DNA of 49,530 nucleotides from an uncultured Clostridia bacterium (GCA_946187775.1 CAMHSI010000005.1:1-49530); one strand, 5' to 3'; positions 1-12,393 are shown, counted from the stretch's first letter. Notes: generated by a model not told the origin, from the letters alone. Made by a program: numbers and translations.

Positions 1-82
1 ATCTTTCCTTCTTGCGCGTTTCTTTCCTCTGTATCGTTTTCAAGGTTCGCCGTGCTTGCTCTTCGGTTTCCCTCGAGCGAGC
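1..82 (-). other. Probable rRNA operon leader (5' untranslated)
   Basis: Downstream of the promoter the minus strand carries a partial stem (GCTCGCTC near 76-83 pairing imperfectly with GAGCAAGC near 54-61). It then has CCTTGAAAAC (about 38-47) and a purine-rich stretch to the window edge. A 'TTGAAAAC' block shortly before the mature rRNA is common in Firmicute rRNA leaders. No rRNA sequence lies inside the window. Nothing coding is convincing in 1-307. Confidence 0.4.
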
Positions 83-88
83 TTGCCT

Positions 89-151
89 AGGATACCAAAT
101 GAAAATAGGAATGTCAAGCGTTTTTTTCGAGGTTTTTGGAAAAATTTTTCC
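89..151 (-). promoter_or_regulatory. Strong rRNA-type promoter with A/T-rich UP-like element
   Basis: On the minus strand there is TTGACA (112-117), a 17-base spacer and TATCCT (89-94). Immediately upstream, at about 119-151, are phased A and T tracts like those of UP elements. Transcription would run leftwards out of the window. A perfect -35, 17-base spacer and upstream A-tracts are typical of rRNA operon promoters. That a 16S gene follows beyond the edge is inference. Confidence 0.6.
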
Positions 152-254
152 GGGCCGAATGATCTGTTTCAGGCCATTTTAAAACGTTCGTGTATTCGTC
201 ATCCATGCGTCCCCGGTGTGCTCGAAACATTCGGATCTTCATTGTTCCGGCTGA

Positions 255-291
255 AAAGCGAAACCCGCCTGCGGTCAATCACAGGCGGGTT
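255..291 (-). terminator. Rho-independent terminator after the ABC importer operon
   Basis: Inverted repeat AACCCGCCTG (262-271) / CAGGCGGGTT (282-291) with a 10-base loop, followed on the minus strand by TTTCGCTTTTC. It lies 17 bases after the stop of the ATPase gene and separates it from the outward-facing promoter. Confidence 0.85.
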
Positions 292-307
292 GATTTATGA
301 ATCCGGA

Positions 308-1633
<1,326 letters not shown>

Positions 1634-1651
1634 CTTTTTTCATCCTCTCCG

Positions 1652-3499
1652 TTATTTTGAATCCCCGCCGCCAATGCCGCTGTCAATGCTGGCGCCGGTC
1701 AGTTTGTTCACCAGGGCGTTGAACAGCAGGATCACCAGGATCAGAATCAGGTTGATGCCGCTGGAGAAGGCGTACAGGCCCATCTCGTCAAAGTAGTCCA
1801 GCAGCGTGGTAATGATCTTGGTCTGGCTGCACAGAAGCATGAACAGTGTCAGTTCCCGCAGGCATGTCATGAAGGGAAGGAGATATCCGCTGATAATGCT
1901 GGATTTCTGGATGGGAATGATGATCCGCGTCATCCGTTTCCACCAGGGAACATCCTGGATAATGGCGGCCTCCTCAATCTCCCCGGAAATCTGCATCATG
2001 GAGTTCAGGGCGCTCCGGCTGGCAAAGGGAATGTATTTCACCGTGCCGGCCAGGATCAGCAGGAGGAAGGTATTATAGATTCCGATGGAGGAGCCGAACT
2101 TGGCAAAGGCAACGCCGACCGCCAGCGCCGGCATCAGGTAGGGCAGGAAGGCCATGTTGTTCACATAGGCAGCCCACTTGCTGCGCCGGTTTTTGCTGAC
2201 GCAGTAGCCCACCAGCGTTCCGATCGTGCCCGCCACCAGGGCGCAGAGAACGGCTACCAGCAACGTGCCGCCGAAGGCGCTCCAGATGGTCTCGTTGAAC
2301 AGCATACCCTTCTGGCCATACATGCCGTTTTCCGAAACGTTTTCCGCAGTCATCCACCATTTGGTGGTCATGTGCCCGGAGATCCCCGCCGTCAGGAAGG
2401 AATAGTCCCCGGGATTCGGCAGGAAGGTTTCCACCGCAAAGAGGATGATGGGCAGGATGCCCGTGAACAGCGTCGTCAGGATATAGACAAAGGAAAGGAT
2501 ATATTTCCCGGCCCCCAGGTTCACCACGCTGGACTGGCCGGACTTGCCGGTGACGGTGGTGAAATTCTTCCGCCCGGAGGTCGTCCGCTGGTTTACCATC
2601 AGGATGATGATGCCAAAGAGCATCATGATGACGGCCAGTACGCTGGCCTCCCCGGTTCGCTGCACATTCAGCTCCACATATTTGGTGGACAGCGTGGACA
2701 GCTTCAGGTAGTGGGGAATCGGGTAGGAACCCATGGAGCTGGAAAACACCAGCAGGATCGTGCTCAGGATGGCCGGCTTCACCAGCGGCAGCGTCACCCG
2801 CAGGAAGGTTTTCCACCTTGGCGTGTTCAGGATGGTGGCGGCTTCCTCCAGGTTGGCGTCCATGTTCCGGAAGATCCCGCCGATCAGGATATAGGCAAAG
2901 GGGGCGTAGTGCAGGGAAAGCACCACCGCGCTGGGGAACATGCCTGTGCACCACCAGAGCGGCATCCTTACCCCCAGCACTGAGGCAAACAGGCCATCCG
3001 CCCCCTTGGTGATCAGGTTGCTGTTAAACAGGTTCCGCCAGATCACAGCCAGGGTCCATTGCGGCATGATATAGGGAAAAATGAAAATGGAGCTCAGGTA
3101 TTTCTTGAACTTCAGGTTGGTCCTCGTTACCAGGTAGGCAAAGAACCCGCCGTAGAGAATGGAGCCCAGGCACGCAAATACGCTCAGGAGCACTGAATTG
3201 AGCAGGGGTGTCCAGAGGTTGATCTGGGCCAGCTTCCTGGCCGTATTGCTGGCCGGGGCGAACAGGTCCGTCCAGTTGAAGGAGGTATATACCTGGCCGG
3301 GCGCCGCTCCCCGGGTATCGACCGTACCACTGTGAATGGTCACCGTATCCCGGACAATGGTAAAGGCAGGCCAGATCGTGGTCACCGTCAGGATAATCCC
3401 CAGGGCCAGCAGGATCGCGTTCTGGGGTTTGGAAAGATAGGTTGTGATTTTATTGAGCCGTCTCTTCCAGGGGCTGATGGGTTTCACAACGGCAGTCAT
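1652..3499 (-). CDS. ABC transporter permease, two fused permease domains (FbpB/ThiP-like)
   Basis: Integral membrane subunit of 615 residues, about twice the length of a single permease. Two BPD_transp_1 domains follow each other. The coupling (EAA) motifs that contact the ATPase are EEAATILNTPRWKTF in the first half and EEAAIIQDVPWWKRM in the second. Each half has about six hydrophobic segments. Fused permeases of this shape are known in Fe3+, thiamine and 2-aminoethylphosphonate importers. The gene sits between the binding protein (128-base gap containing a hairpin) and the ATPase (18-base gap), so the three form one transporter. Substrate unknown. Confidence 0.9.
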   Translation of the reverse strand: MTAVVKPISPWKRRLNKITTYLSKPQNAILLALGIILTVTTIWPAFTIVRDTVTIHSGTVDTRGAAPGQVYTSFNWTDLFAPASNTARKLAQINLWTPLLNSVLLSVFACLGSILYGGFFAYLVTRTNLKFKKYLSSIFIFPYIMPQWTLAVIWRNLFNSNLITKGADGLFASVLGVRMPLWWCTGMFPSAVVLSLHYAPFAYILIGGIFRNMDANLEEAATILNTPRWKTFLRVTLPLVKPAILSTILLVFSSSMGSYPIPHYLKLSTLSTKYVELNVQRTGEASVLAVIMMLFGIIILMVNQRTTSGRKNFTTVTGKSGQSSVVNLGAGKYILSFVYILTTLFTGILPIILFAVETFLPNPGDYSFLTAGISGHMTTKWWMTAENVSENGMYGQKGMLFNETIWSAFGGTLLVAVLCALVAGTIGTLVGYCVSKNRRSKWAAYVNNMAFLPYLMPALAVGVAFAKFGSSIGIYNTFLLLILAGTVKYIPFASRSALNSMMQISGEIEEAAIIQDVPWWKRMTRIIIPIQKSSIISGYLLPFMTCLRELTLFMLLCSQTKIITTLLDYFDEMGLYAFSSGINLILILVILLFNALVNKLTGASIDSGIGGGDSK

Positions 3500-3527
3500 T
3501 TCGTCGTCCCCTTTCGGTTATGGTCCG

Positions 3528-3550
3528 CCCGCTTCCGCGGCGGAAGCGGG
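3528..3550 (-). other. Intercistronic hairpin between binding-protein and permease genes
   Basis: Perfect 10-bp inverted repeat CCCGCTTCCG (3528-3537) / CGGAAGCGGG (3541-3550) with a 3-base loop and no T-tract after it. It lies in the 128-base gap between the binding protein and the permease. Such structures usually protect the upstream mRNA or attenuate read-through, raising the binding-protein level. Confidence 0.7.
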
Positions 3551-3627
3551 AAGAAAGATCCCCATACAGGGATGGGCGGCGTACCGGCCCTGCCGATGCG
3601 CCGCCCAAGGATTCGGATTCAGTTGTC

Positions 3628-4893
3628 TTACTTCTTGCTTCCGACGATCATGTCGATGAAGTCGCCCAACGTATCCGCCACGGATGCGCAGTAGGCCGGG
3701 TCTTCCACGACCAGCTTTCCGGTGTTCAGCCACCAGTCATAGCCGCGGTCGTTCTTGGCCGGGAATTCATCGCCGCCGTCCTTGCTGTGGTCCTGCATGC
3801 AGGCCGGAACGGGAGCGTAGCCGCCCATGTCCTTGCCCCAGGCAGCGAAGCCTTCCTGGGTCGTGGTGAGGTAGGCGATGAAAGCGCAGGCAGTCCAGGG
3901 ATACTGGCTGGCCTTCGGGATCATCATGTAATGCTTGTAGGCATAGCCGCCGAAGCCTTCATAACCGTCCTGGTAAGCCGCAACCGTCACGTTGTTCACG
4001 GAAACGGATTCGCTTTCCTCAACGCTGCGCAGCTTGGAGTACACCAGCAGTCCGGCCTGTCCGGCAGCGCTCTTGTCCACCAGCGTGTTGCAGATGGGGC
4101 CGTCATCCGTTTCTTCCTGATACTGTTCGCACCACAGCTTGATCCAGGCCAGGGCGTACTTGGCGTTCTCGCCCTCCAGGCCCAGGTCCGCGGCTTCCGC
4201 CGCCATCTCCTCGATGGTGGGAGCGAAGATCGCCTGCTTGTCGGCATCCAGCTTGTCGTAAGCTTCCTTGACCACGGTGGCATAGTCGTCCCGGGTCAGC
4301 ATGTACAGGAAGTTCTTTCCGACAGGCTCGGAGTTGACGCCCATGAACAGGGGATGCACATCGGGAGCCACGAAGTCCCAGCAGTTCATGTAGGTCTTGT
4401 CGCCCTGGTTGTTGAACTCGAATACCTTGTTCAGCGTCTGCAGGGCCAGGGGGTTCTCATTGTTTTCCCTGGCCACGCCTTCGGCGTTCTTCCAGTCCAG
4501 CGGGACGAAGTTCAGCAGCTCGCCGGTGTCCAGCATCTTGCTCTGGATCTGGTTGCCGTCCTGGATCAGGGTCACAAAGTACTCGTTGGATCCGGTCAGC
4601 GCCTCGAAGATAGAGTTGTTCTTGGGCTGGGTCCACTCAATCGTGGTATCGAAGGAAGGATCGATCCCCTTGAGCAGCTCAATGAAGGTTTCCTTGGCCG
4701 TCTTGCCCCGGCTGGAGTTACCGATGCCGAGCATGGACTTGCCGTTCGCTTCTTCAATGGCTTTCTTGTACAGTTCCTCGTTGGTCATGGTCTCCGCCTG
4801 GGCGATGACCTCCTCCACCGTCTCCGCGGAGGCAAAGGAGAACACGGAAAGCACCAGGGTCAGCATAAGAAGAATGGACAAAAACTTTTTCAT
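3628..4893 (-). CDS. ABC transporter extracellular substrate-binding protein
   Basis: Secreted receptor of the importer, 421 residues. It has an N-terminal signal peptide (MKKFLSILLML, hydrophobic core, cleavage expected after FASA before ET) and no lipobox cysteine. The rest looks like a two-lobed periplasmic-binding fold (solute-binding family 1/8-like), without a signature that fixes the ligand. It starts after an AAGGGG ribosome-binding site. It is the first gene of the operon and has its own promoter at 4945-4973. The pairing with a fused double permease suggests an iron/phosphonate/polyamine class importer, but this is inference from architecture only. Confidence 0.82.
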   Translation of the reverse strand: MKKFLSILLMLTLVLSVFSFASAETVEEVIAQAETMTNEELYKKAIEEANGKSMLGIGNSSRGKTAKETFIELLKGIDPSFDTTIEWTQPKNNSIFEALTGSNEYFVTLIQDGNQIQSKMLDTGELLNFVPLDWKNAEGVARENNENPLALQTLNKVFEFNNQGDKTYMNCWDFVAPDVHPLFMGVNSEPVGKNFLYMLTRDDYATVVKEAYDKLDADKQAIFAPTIEEMAAEAADLGLEGENAKYALAWIKLWCEQYQEETDDGPICNTLVDKSAAGQAGLLVYSKLRSVEESESVSVNNVTVAAYQDGYEGFGGYAYKHYMMIPKASQYPWTACAFIAYLTTTQEGFAAWGKDMGGYAPVPACMQDHSKDGGDEFPAKNDRGYDWWLNTGKLVVEDPAYCASVADTLGDFIDMIVGSKK

Positions 4894-4944
4894 ACAAAAT
4901 CCCCTTCTTTACTTTTTACGGCTTCCGCCGCTTCGATACCCCGT

Positions 4945-4973
4945 ATTATATGCCCTTTGTCCGAAAAAATCAA
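4945..4973 (-). promoter_or_regulatory. Promoter of the first ABC importer operon
   Basis: Minus-strand TTGATT (4968-4973), 17-base spacer, TATAAT (4945-4950), 52 bases upstream of the binding-protein start codon. It sits just downstream of the mnmA terminator. Confidence 0.75.
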
Positions 4974-4983
4974 CCTCCGAAAT

Positions 4984-5030
4984 GGAAAATGGCGGCTGTT
5001 TTTATCCCATCCGGAACAAAAACAGCCGCC
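4984..5030 (-). terminator. Terminator after mnmA
   Basis: Perfect 13-bp inverted repeat GGCGGCTGTTTTT (4991-5003) / AAAAACAGCCGCC (5018-5030), followed on the minus strand by ATTTTCC. It ends the ECF-coaX-hom-HAD/tmk-mnmA operon. Confidence 0.85.
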
Positions 5031-5075
5031 GAAAACGTTACCGATCAAGGCTTTTGCCCTTATCAAAAAAACCGG

Positions 5076-7441
<2,366 letters not shown>

Positions 7442-7455
7442 TCAAAAGTCCCCTC

Positions 7456-8724
7456 TTACGCCCGGTCTTCCACCCGGATCACGTTTTCCACCTGGCAGAT
7501 CTCGGGGTTCAGGGCCTTCACCACGTGCTGCACCGCCTTCTCCGAGGCGCTGTGGGTAATCACGATCAGGGTCGCTTTGCCGTCCGGCGCCGCGTCCTTC
7601 TGCAGCATGGCGGATACGGAAATCTTCGCCTCCGCCAGCCGGCCGGTTACCTCCGCCAGCACGCCGGGCTCGTCCTTCGCCTTCATGCGGATAAAGTACT
7701 TGCTCTGCCAGTCGTCCGCCACGGGCAGCGGATCCTCCCGCAGGTAGGGCATGGGATGCACGGCGGCCTGGGCCGCCTGGATAATATCTCCCACGATGGC
7801 GCTGGCCGTGGGCGCGTCGCCGGCGCCCCGGCCCTCCAGCATCATGTCCTTGAAGGAATGGCCGTAAAGATAGACGGCGTTCAGGGATCCGTCCACCCGG
7901 GCCAAGGGATGGTCCGCCGGCAGGAACGCCGGATGCACCCGGGCTTCGATGGAGTCCCCGTTATCCTTGCCGATGGCCAGCAGCTTCAGCACATAGCCCA
8001 TTTCCCGGCCGAAGGCGATGTCCTCGGAATTGATCTTCGTGATTCCTTCCCGGTATACGTTTTCCACCCGTACCCGGCTGTGGAAGGCCAGGGAGCCCAG
8101 GATGCTCAGCTTGTACTGGGCGTCCATTCCCTCCACGTCCGCCGCGGGGTTGGGCTCCGCCAGCCCCAGCCGCTGGGCGTCCTTCAGGATGGTTTCATAT
8201 TCGGCGCCTTCCTGTGCCATGCGGGTCAGGATATAATTGGTGGTGCCGTTGACAATGCCCATGATCTGCTCGATATGGTTGGAGATCAGGGGACTCTGGA
8301 TCGCATTGATGATCGGGATGGCTCCGCCTACGCTGGCTTCATAGTAGAGGCCGGCGCCGGTCTTCTTCGCCATTTCCCGGAGCTCGTCAAAATGAAGGGA
8401 AAGGGCCATCTTGTTGGCGGTCACCACGGATTTCCCGTTTTCCAGGGCCCGCAGCATCATGGACGCCGCCGGCTGCTCCCCGCCCAGGAATTCGCAGACG
8501 ATGCTGATTTCCGGATCCTCCAGGATATCGTTCCTGTCGGTGGTCAGCACCTCATCCGGCACTTCCTTGCCGCCGTGGATTTTCTTGTCCAGGACGAGGG
8601 CCTTTTTCACCCGCAGCTGCACGCCGGTGCGCTTCGCCGTCTCCGCTCCGAATTCCCGGATCAGGTCCCATACGCCTCCGCCGATATTTCCCAGTCCGAG
8701 CAGTCCCAGTACCACTTCCTTCAT
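7456..8724 (-). CDS. hom: Homoserine dehydrogenase with C-terminal ACT domain
   Basis: Reduces aspartate semialdehyde to homoserine, the branch to threonine and methionine. It has 422 residues, typical for Gram-positive Hom. It shows a Rossmann dinucleotide-binding motif GLGNIGGG (10-17), the substrate region with VTANKMAL and NGTTNYIL, and an ACT regulatory domain from about 340 to the end, which in the family senses threonine. Its ATG overlaps the coaX stop by four bases (ATGA). It belongs to the ECF-coaX-hom-HAD/tmk-mnmA operon. No aspartokinase or threonine synthase lies nearby. Confidence 0.95.
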   Translation of the reverse strand: MKEVVLGLLGLGNIGGGVWDLIREFGAETAKRTGVQLRVKKALVLDKKIHGGKEVPDEVLTTDRNDILEDPEISIVCEFLGGEQPAASMMLRALENGKSVVTANKMALSLHFDELREMAKKTGAGLYYEASVGGAIPIINAIQSPLISNHIEQIMGIVNGTTNYILTRMAQEGAEYETILKDAQRLGLAEPNPAADVEGMDAQYKLSILGSLAFHSRVRVENVYREGITKINSEDIAFGREMGYVLKLLAIGKDNGDSIEARVHPAFLPADHPLARVDGSLNAVYLYGHSFKDMMLEGRGAGDAPTASAIVGDIIQAAQAAVHPMPYLREDPLPVADDWQSKYFIRMKAKDEPGVLAEVTGRLAEAKISVSAMLQKDAAPDGKATLIVITHSASEKAVQHVVKALNPEICQVENVIRVEDRA

Positions 8725-9506
8725 TGTCCCTTGTCTCCTTCCTTCTGATTCCGTTCGTAAATCAGGCGCAGCCCCTTCAGGGTCAGCAATCCGTCCAGCT
8801 TGTCAATGACCTTGCTTTCCTCCGCGATCATCAGGGCCATGCCGCCGGTGGCCACCACGTAGGCTTCCTCCCCCAGCTCCTGCCGGATCTTCCGCACGAT
8901 GTTGCGCACCAGGCCCACATATCCGTAATACATACCGCTCTGCAGGTTGGTCAGGGTCGTCCGTCCGATGACGTTCTCCGGCTTTGTCAGCTCAAACCGG
9001 GGAAGCTTGGCCGTTCCGCTGACCAGGGCTTCGCTGCTCAGCTTGATCCCGGGGCAGATGGTTCCGCCCAGGAAAGCCCCTTCCCTGTCCACCACCCCGA
9101 AGGTGGTGGCGGTTCCGAAATCGATGAAGATGCAGGGGCCGCCGTATTCGTCGTAAGCCGCAACGGCATTGGCGATCCGGTCGCTGCCCAGCTCCCTCGG
9201 GTTCTCATACCGGATATTGATCCCCGTCTTTACGCCGGGGGCCACCACCAGCGGGGACTTTCCGAAATAATTCTGGAGCATGTGCTCAATGGTGTAGTTG
9301 ATTGTGGGCACAACGCTGGAAACCACGATGCCCTCCACCACGTCCGTGGAAACGCCTTCATGGGCAAACATGGAGGTCAGCCGCACACCGTACTCATCCG
9401 ACGTGGAGGAAACATTGGTGGACATGCGCCAGTACTTATACATTTCCTTCCCGTCAAACAGGGCCGTTTTGATATTGGTGTTCCCCACATCCATGGTCAG
9501 GATCAT
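8721..9506 (-). CDS. coaX: Type III pantothenate kinase
   Basis: Phosphorylates pantothenate, the first step of coenzyme A synthesis. It has 261 residues. Diagnostic motifs of the ASKHA-fold CoaX family are DVGNTN (6-11, phosphate binding), GSDRIANAV, FIDFGTATTF and GGTICPGI. It follows the ECF S-component gene by 25 bases and overlaps hom by four. The neighbouring vitamin-type transporter fits pantothenate uptake feeding this kinase. Confidence 0.95.
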   Translation of the reverse strand: MILTMDVGNTNIKTALFDGKEMYKYWRMSTNVSSTSDEYGVRLTSMFAHEGVSTDVVEGIVVSSVVPTINYTIEHMLQNYFGKSPLVVAPGVKTGINIRYENPRELGSDRIANAVAAYDEYGGPCIFIDFGTATTFGVVDREGAFLGGTICPGIKLSSEALVSGTAKLPRFELTKPENVIGRTTLTNLQSGMYYGYVGLVRNIVRKIRQELGEEAYVVATGGMALMIAEESKVIDKLDGLLTLKGLRLIYERNQKEGDKGQ

Positions 9507-9531
9507 CTTTGAATTCCTCCGCCCGTCCGTC

Positions 9532-10134
9532 TCAGATCATTCTGGCTTTCTTCAGCGCCACGCAGGCAGCCCCGGTCACCGCGGCCGCCACGATCATTTC
9601 CACCACCGCGTTGATTCCCACCGAGGTGACGATGTAAAGGAAGACGCCCTTCTCCGCGATGGAGCCGGCCAGGTTCTCGGTACCCCCGAAGAACCAGACC
9701 AGCAGCGTCATGAAGAACAGGGTGTTGAAAAACGCTGCCGCGAATCCGGTTACCGCGCCCCGGACATACAGCGGTGCCCGGGTCCTGCTCATGCCCCGGT
9801 AAACCAGCGCCGCCAGCACGCCCACCAGCAGCCTGGAAACGAAGCGCTGGATGAACATCAGCACGGGGCTGTAGCTCACCAGCGCGGCCCCCAGCGCGCT
9901 GAAGCCGAAGACGCCGAAGCACTGCAGGAAGCTGATCAGGCCGAAGGCTCCCCCGACGATCATCCCGCCGGGCAGGCCCATGGCGATGGCGGCGATGGCC
10001 ACCGGAATCATGTTGAAGGTAATGCTCAGGCCCATGGGCATGGGGATGTTCACGAAAGCCAGGACGATCAAAACCGCCACCAGCATAGCCAGCAGCGTCA
10101 TCTGCGAAATCCGGGTACGTCTGTTGTTTGTCAT
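9532..10134 (-). CDS. ECF transporter S component, probably pantothenate-specific
   Basis: Membrane substrate-capture subunit of an energy-coupling-factor vitamin importer, 200 residues from the ATG at 10134. This start is chosen over an upstream in-frame one because GGAGGG sits eight bases before it and the extra 57 residues are not membrane-like. About six hydrophobic segments are visible, with a basic N-terminus (NNRRTRISQ) and a glycine-rich region (GLPGGMIVGGAFG). No ECF ATPases or T component lie nearby, as usual for group II ECF systems that share a module encoded elsewhere. Adjacency to coaX suggests pantothenate (PanT-like), by inference. Confidence 0.83.
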   Translation of the reverse strand: MTNNRRTRISQMTLLAMLVAVLIVLAFVNIPMPMGLSITFNMIPVAIAAIAMGLPGGMIVGGAFGLISFLQCFGVFGFSALGAALVSYSPVLMFIQRFVSRLLVGVLAALVYRGMSRTRAPLYVRGAVTGFAAAFFNTLFFMTLLVWFFGGTENLAGSIAEKGVFLYIVTSVGINAVVEMIVAAAVTGAACVALKKARMI

Positions 10135-10240
10135 GATGTTTCCCTCCGTTCGGGTTCCTTCCGGATACCCGTCGAAAATATATTTCCGCGTTTGCTCCCG
10201 CGTCCGGTGCTTCCGCTCCCGGCGCCAAACCCCTGCGGAT
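10135..10240 (-). other. Structured 5' leader of the ECF-coaX operon
   Basis: The roughly 100-base untranslated leader contains several short GC-rich inverted repeats, for example CGGGT...ACCCG close to the start codon and GCGCCGG...CCGG further up. I do not recognise a known riboswitch class. It may only be an ordinary leader. Confidence 0.3.
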
Positions 10241-10246
10241 GCTCCT

Positions 10247-10274
10247 ATTATATATGAATTTGGCGGATTGTAAA
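10247..10274 (-). promoter_or_regulatory. Promoter of the ECF-coaX-hom-tmk-mnmA operon
   Basis: Minus-strand TTTACA (10269-10274), 16-base spacer, TATAAT (10247-10252), about 113 bases upstream of the ECF start. Its -35 lies directly against the T-tract of the preceding terminator. Confidence 0.7.
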
Positions 10275-10302
10275 GAAAACGGCCTGTGAAAAACACAGGC
10301 CG
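10271..10302 (-). terminator. Terminator after the serine hydrolase gene
   Basis: CGGCCTGTG (10280-10288), loop AAAAA, CACAGGCCG (10294-10302), followed on the minus strand by TTTTCTTTA. It lies eight bases past the stop codon. Confidence 0.88.
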
Positions 10303-10309
10303 CACAATT

Positions 10310-11497
10310 TCAGAATCCCCTGCTTTCCCAGCTTTCCCGGCTGAGCTTCGCCCCCAGGATGTTCCTGCATTCCCGCACCACGCCGGAGGTTCCCATATCC
10401 GTGGTGTTCAGGCACAGCAGGAAGGTGATCCGCTGCTTCGGCAGGTTGATGAAGTAGGTTCCCAGCCAGCCGTCCCAGCCGTATTCCCCTTCCTCGCCGA
10501 AGAGGTTCAGGGACCCGGGCCGGTCGCAGGAGCGCACCAGGCACCCGTAATTGTATCCGCACAGTCCGTCCCACAGGTCCCTTCGGACCTCCGGGCCCAG
10601 CCGGGGCGCCGTCATGAACCGGACCGCCGCCGGGGACAGGATCCGTTTTCCCCCGTAAACGCCCTCGTTCAGCAGCATGGCAGCGAAGGCCGCGTAGTCG
10701 TCCAGGGTGGACACCAGGCCGGCGCCGCCGGATTCAAAGGCCGGCGGCCGGTCGTACCGGCCCACCGCCAGGTGCAGGTTCCGGAACTCCTCCAGCCCGC
10801 CGGGAACCCGCCGGTAGCAGGTCACCAGCCGGTCCCGCTTTTCCGGGGGAACCCAGAAATCCGTATCCTTCATGCCCAGGGGAGTGAAAAACTCCTCCTG
10901 CAGGAACTGGCCGAAGCGCTTTCCGCTGACCGCCTCCACCACCGCGCCCAGGATGTCCGCACAGGTGCTGTAGCGCCAGTGGGTTCCGGGCTCGAAGGCC
11001 AGGGGCTGTTCCCCCAGCCGGTTGCAGAATTCCAGGGTGCTCATGCCGCCCCCGGCCAGGATCTGCGCGTGATTCTCCTCAAAAACCCGGGCCGCCGCCT
11101 GTCCCGCGGGATCCGCGTCCGGATAGCAGACGCCCGCCGTCATGGTCAGGAGCTCCAGGATCCAGGGCGCCCGCGGGGCAGGATAGGTGCTTCCGTCCGG
11201 CCGGATGACCCGGGGATTCCGGAAGCCGGGCAGGTACCGGTCCACGCCGTCCGCCAGGTCAATAAGGCCCCGGTCCGCCAGCAGCATCACCGCCGCGGCG
11301 GTAACGGGCTTTGTCTGGCTGTAAAGCCGGAAAATGGCGTCCCGCTCCAGGGGCTTTCCGGAGGCAAGGTCCGCGCAGCCCGCCCGGGCATGGCAGAGCT
11401 CCTCCCCGTCCCGGCAGACCAGCAGGCTGATGCCGGAAGCGTCATGGTTTTCCACTGCCCGCTCCAGGCAGGCGGTCAGCTGTTCCTTCAGGCCCAT
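10310..11497 (-). CDS. Serine hydrolase, class C beta-lactamase / esterase family
   Basis: Beta-lactamase-fold (PF00144) protein of 395 residues from the ATG at 11497, chosen because GGGAG lies seven bases before it. The active-site SxxK motif is visible as YSQTKPV near residue 75, and the second motif is probably RYST near 195-200. A glycine-rich region (ESGGAGLVST) follows. There is no clear signal peptide, so it is probably cytoplasmic and an esterase or peptidase-like hydrolase, not a resistance enzyme. It lies downstream of yebC after a hairpin, and its own promoter is not obvious. Confidence 0.82.
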   Translation of the reverse strand: MGLKEQLTACLERAVENHDASGISLLVCRDGEELCHARAGCADLASGKPLERDAIFRLYSQTKPVTAAAVMLLADRGLIDLADGVDRYLPGFRNPRVIRPDGSTYPAPRAPWILELLTMTAGVCYPDADPAGQAAARVFEENHAQILAGGGMSTLEFCNRLGEQPLAFEPGTHWRYSTCADILGAVVEAVSGKRFGQFLQEEFFTPLGMKDTDFWVPPEKRDRLVTCYRRVPGGLEEFRNLHLAVGRYDRPPAFESGGAGLVSTLDDYAAFAAMLLNEGVYGGKRILSPAAVRFMTAPRLGPEVRRDLWDGLCGYNYGCLVRSCDRPGSLNLFGEEGEYGWDGWLGTYFINLPKQRITFLLCLNTTDMGTSGVVRECRNILGAKLSRESWESRGF

Positions 11498-11528
11498 CGA
11501 TATCTCCCTTCTCCGCGGCAGGGCGCGG

Positions 11529-11567
11529 AAACAGAAAGCCGCCGGCACCCTTCCGGGCAGCGGCGGC
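11529..11567 (-). terminator. Probable terminator after yebC
   Basis: GCCGCCG (11538-11544) pairs with CGGCGGC (11561-11567), followed on the minus strand by TTTCTGTTT. It sits between yebC and the serine hydrolase gene, so it may be a full or partial stop. Confidence 0.6.
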
Positions 11568-11580
11568 GTTGATCCTTCCG

Positions 11581-12327
11581 TTATTCGTCCTCTTCCTCAT
11601 CCGGCAGGTCCGCGTTGTGGAACACGTTCTGCACGTCGTCGTTCTCCTCCAGCAGGTCCAGCATCTTCTGGATCTTCTGGACGGTATCCGGATCGGTAAC
11701 CGCCACGGTGTTCTGCGGGATCTTCTGCACCTCGGCAGACAGGAAGGTGAAACCCTGCTTCTCCAGGTTTTCACGCACGGTGCTGAAATCGTTGGGCGCG
11801 GTGAGGATTTCGTAGACGTCCTCTTCCACCTTGACGTCCTCGGCGCCGGCGTCCAGCGCGGTCATCATCATCTCGTCCTCATCGCTGCCGGGCTCCCGTT
11901 CCACCACCAGCACGCCCCGCTCGTCGAACATGAAACCCACGGACCCGGTGGTCCCCAGGTTGCCGCCGTACTTGGCGAAGCAGTGGCGCACGTCGCTGGC
12001 GGTACGGTTCCGGTTGTCGGAAATCGTATCCACGATGACGGCCACGCCGCCGGGAGCATAGCCTTCGTACGTGATCTCTTCGTACACCACGTTGCTCAGC
12101 TCGCCGCTGGCCTTCTTGATGGAACGCTGAATGTTATCGTTGGGCATATTGTTGGCCTTGGCCTTGGCGATCACGTCCCGCAGCTTGCCGTTGGATTCGG
12201 GATTGGCACCGCCTTCCCGCACCGCGATGGCAATCTCGCGGCCGATCTTCGTGAATACGGCGCCGCGCTGCGCGTCCGCCTTGCCCTTTTTCGCCTGAAT
12301 ATTATGCCACTTGGAATGTCCGGACAT
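11581..12327 (-). CDS. yebC: YebC/TACO1/PmpR family protein
   Basis: Conserved bacterial protein of 248 residues, described in the family as a DNA-binding regulator (PmpR) and more recently as a translation factor that relieves ribosome stalling. The signature N-terminus [15 protein letters not shown] is intact, followed by GGANPESN and [11 protein letters not shown]. The acidic C-terminal tail (EEEDE) is usual. It is monocistronic or leads the serine hydrolase gene, with its own strong promoter at 12364-12393. Confidence 0.95.
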   Translation of the reverse strand: MSGHSKWHNIQAKKGKADAQRGAVFTKIGREIAIAVREGGANPESNGKLRDVIAKAKANNMPNDNIQRSIKKASGELSNVVYEEITYEGYAPGGVAVIVDTISDNRNRTASDVRHCFAKYGGNLGTTGSVGFMFDERGVLVVEREPGSDEDEMMMTALDAGAEDVKVEEDVYEILTAPNDFSTVRENLEKQGFTFLSAEVQKIPQNTVAVTDPDTVQKIQKMLDLLEENDDVQNVFHNADLPDEEEDE

Positions 12328-12363
12328 CTTCTACCCCTCCAGGAAATCGTCAAAATACAGGCC

Positions 12364-12393
12364 ATTATAGCATTCCCGTTTCCGCCGCGTCAA
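12364..12393 (-). promoter_or_regulatory. Promoter of yebC
   Basis: Minus-strand TTGACG (12388-12393), 18-base spacer ending in TGC, TATAAT (12364-12369), 37 bases upstream of the yebC start. Confidence 0.82.

Noticed and set aside
10310..11497. Beta-lactamase resistance gene
   Set aside because: The SxxK motif is present, but there is no signal peptide and the family is mostly esterases and peptidases, so antibiotic resistance cannot be claimed.
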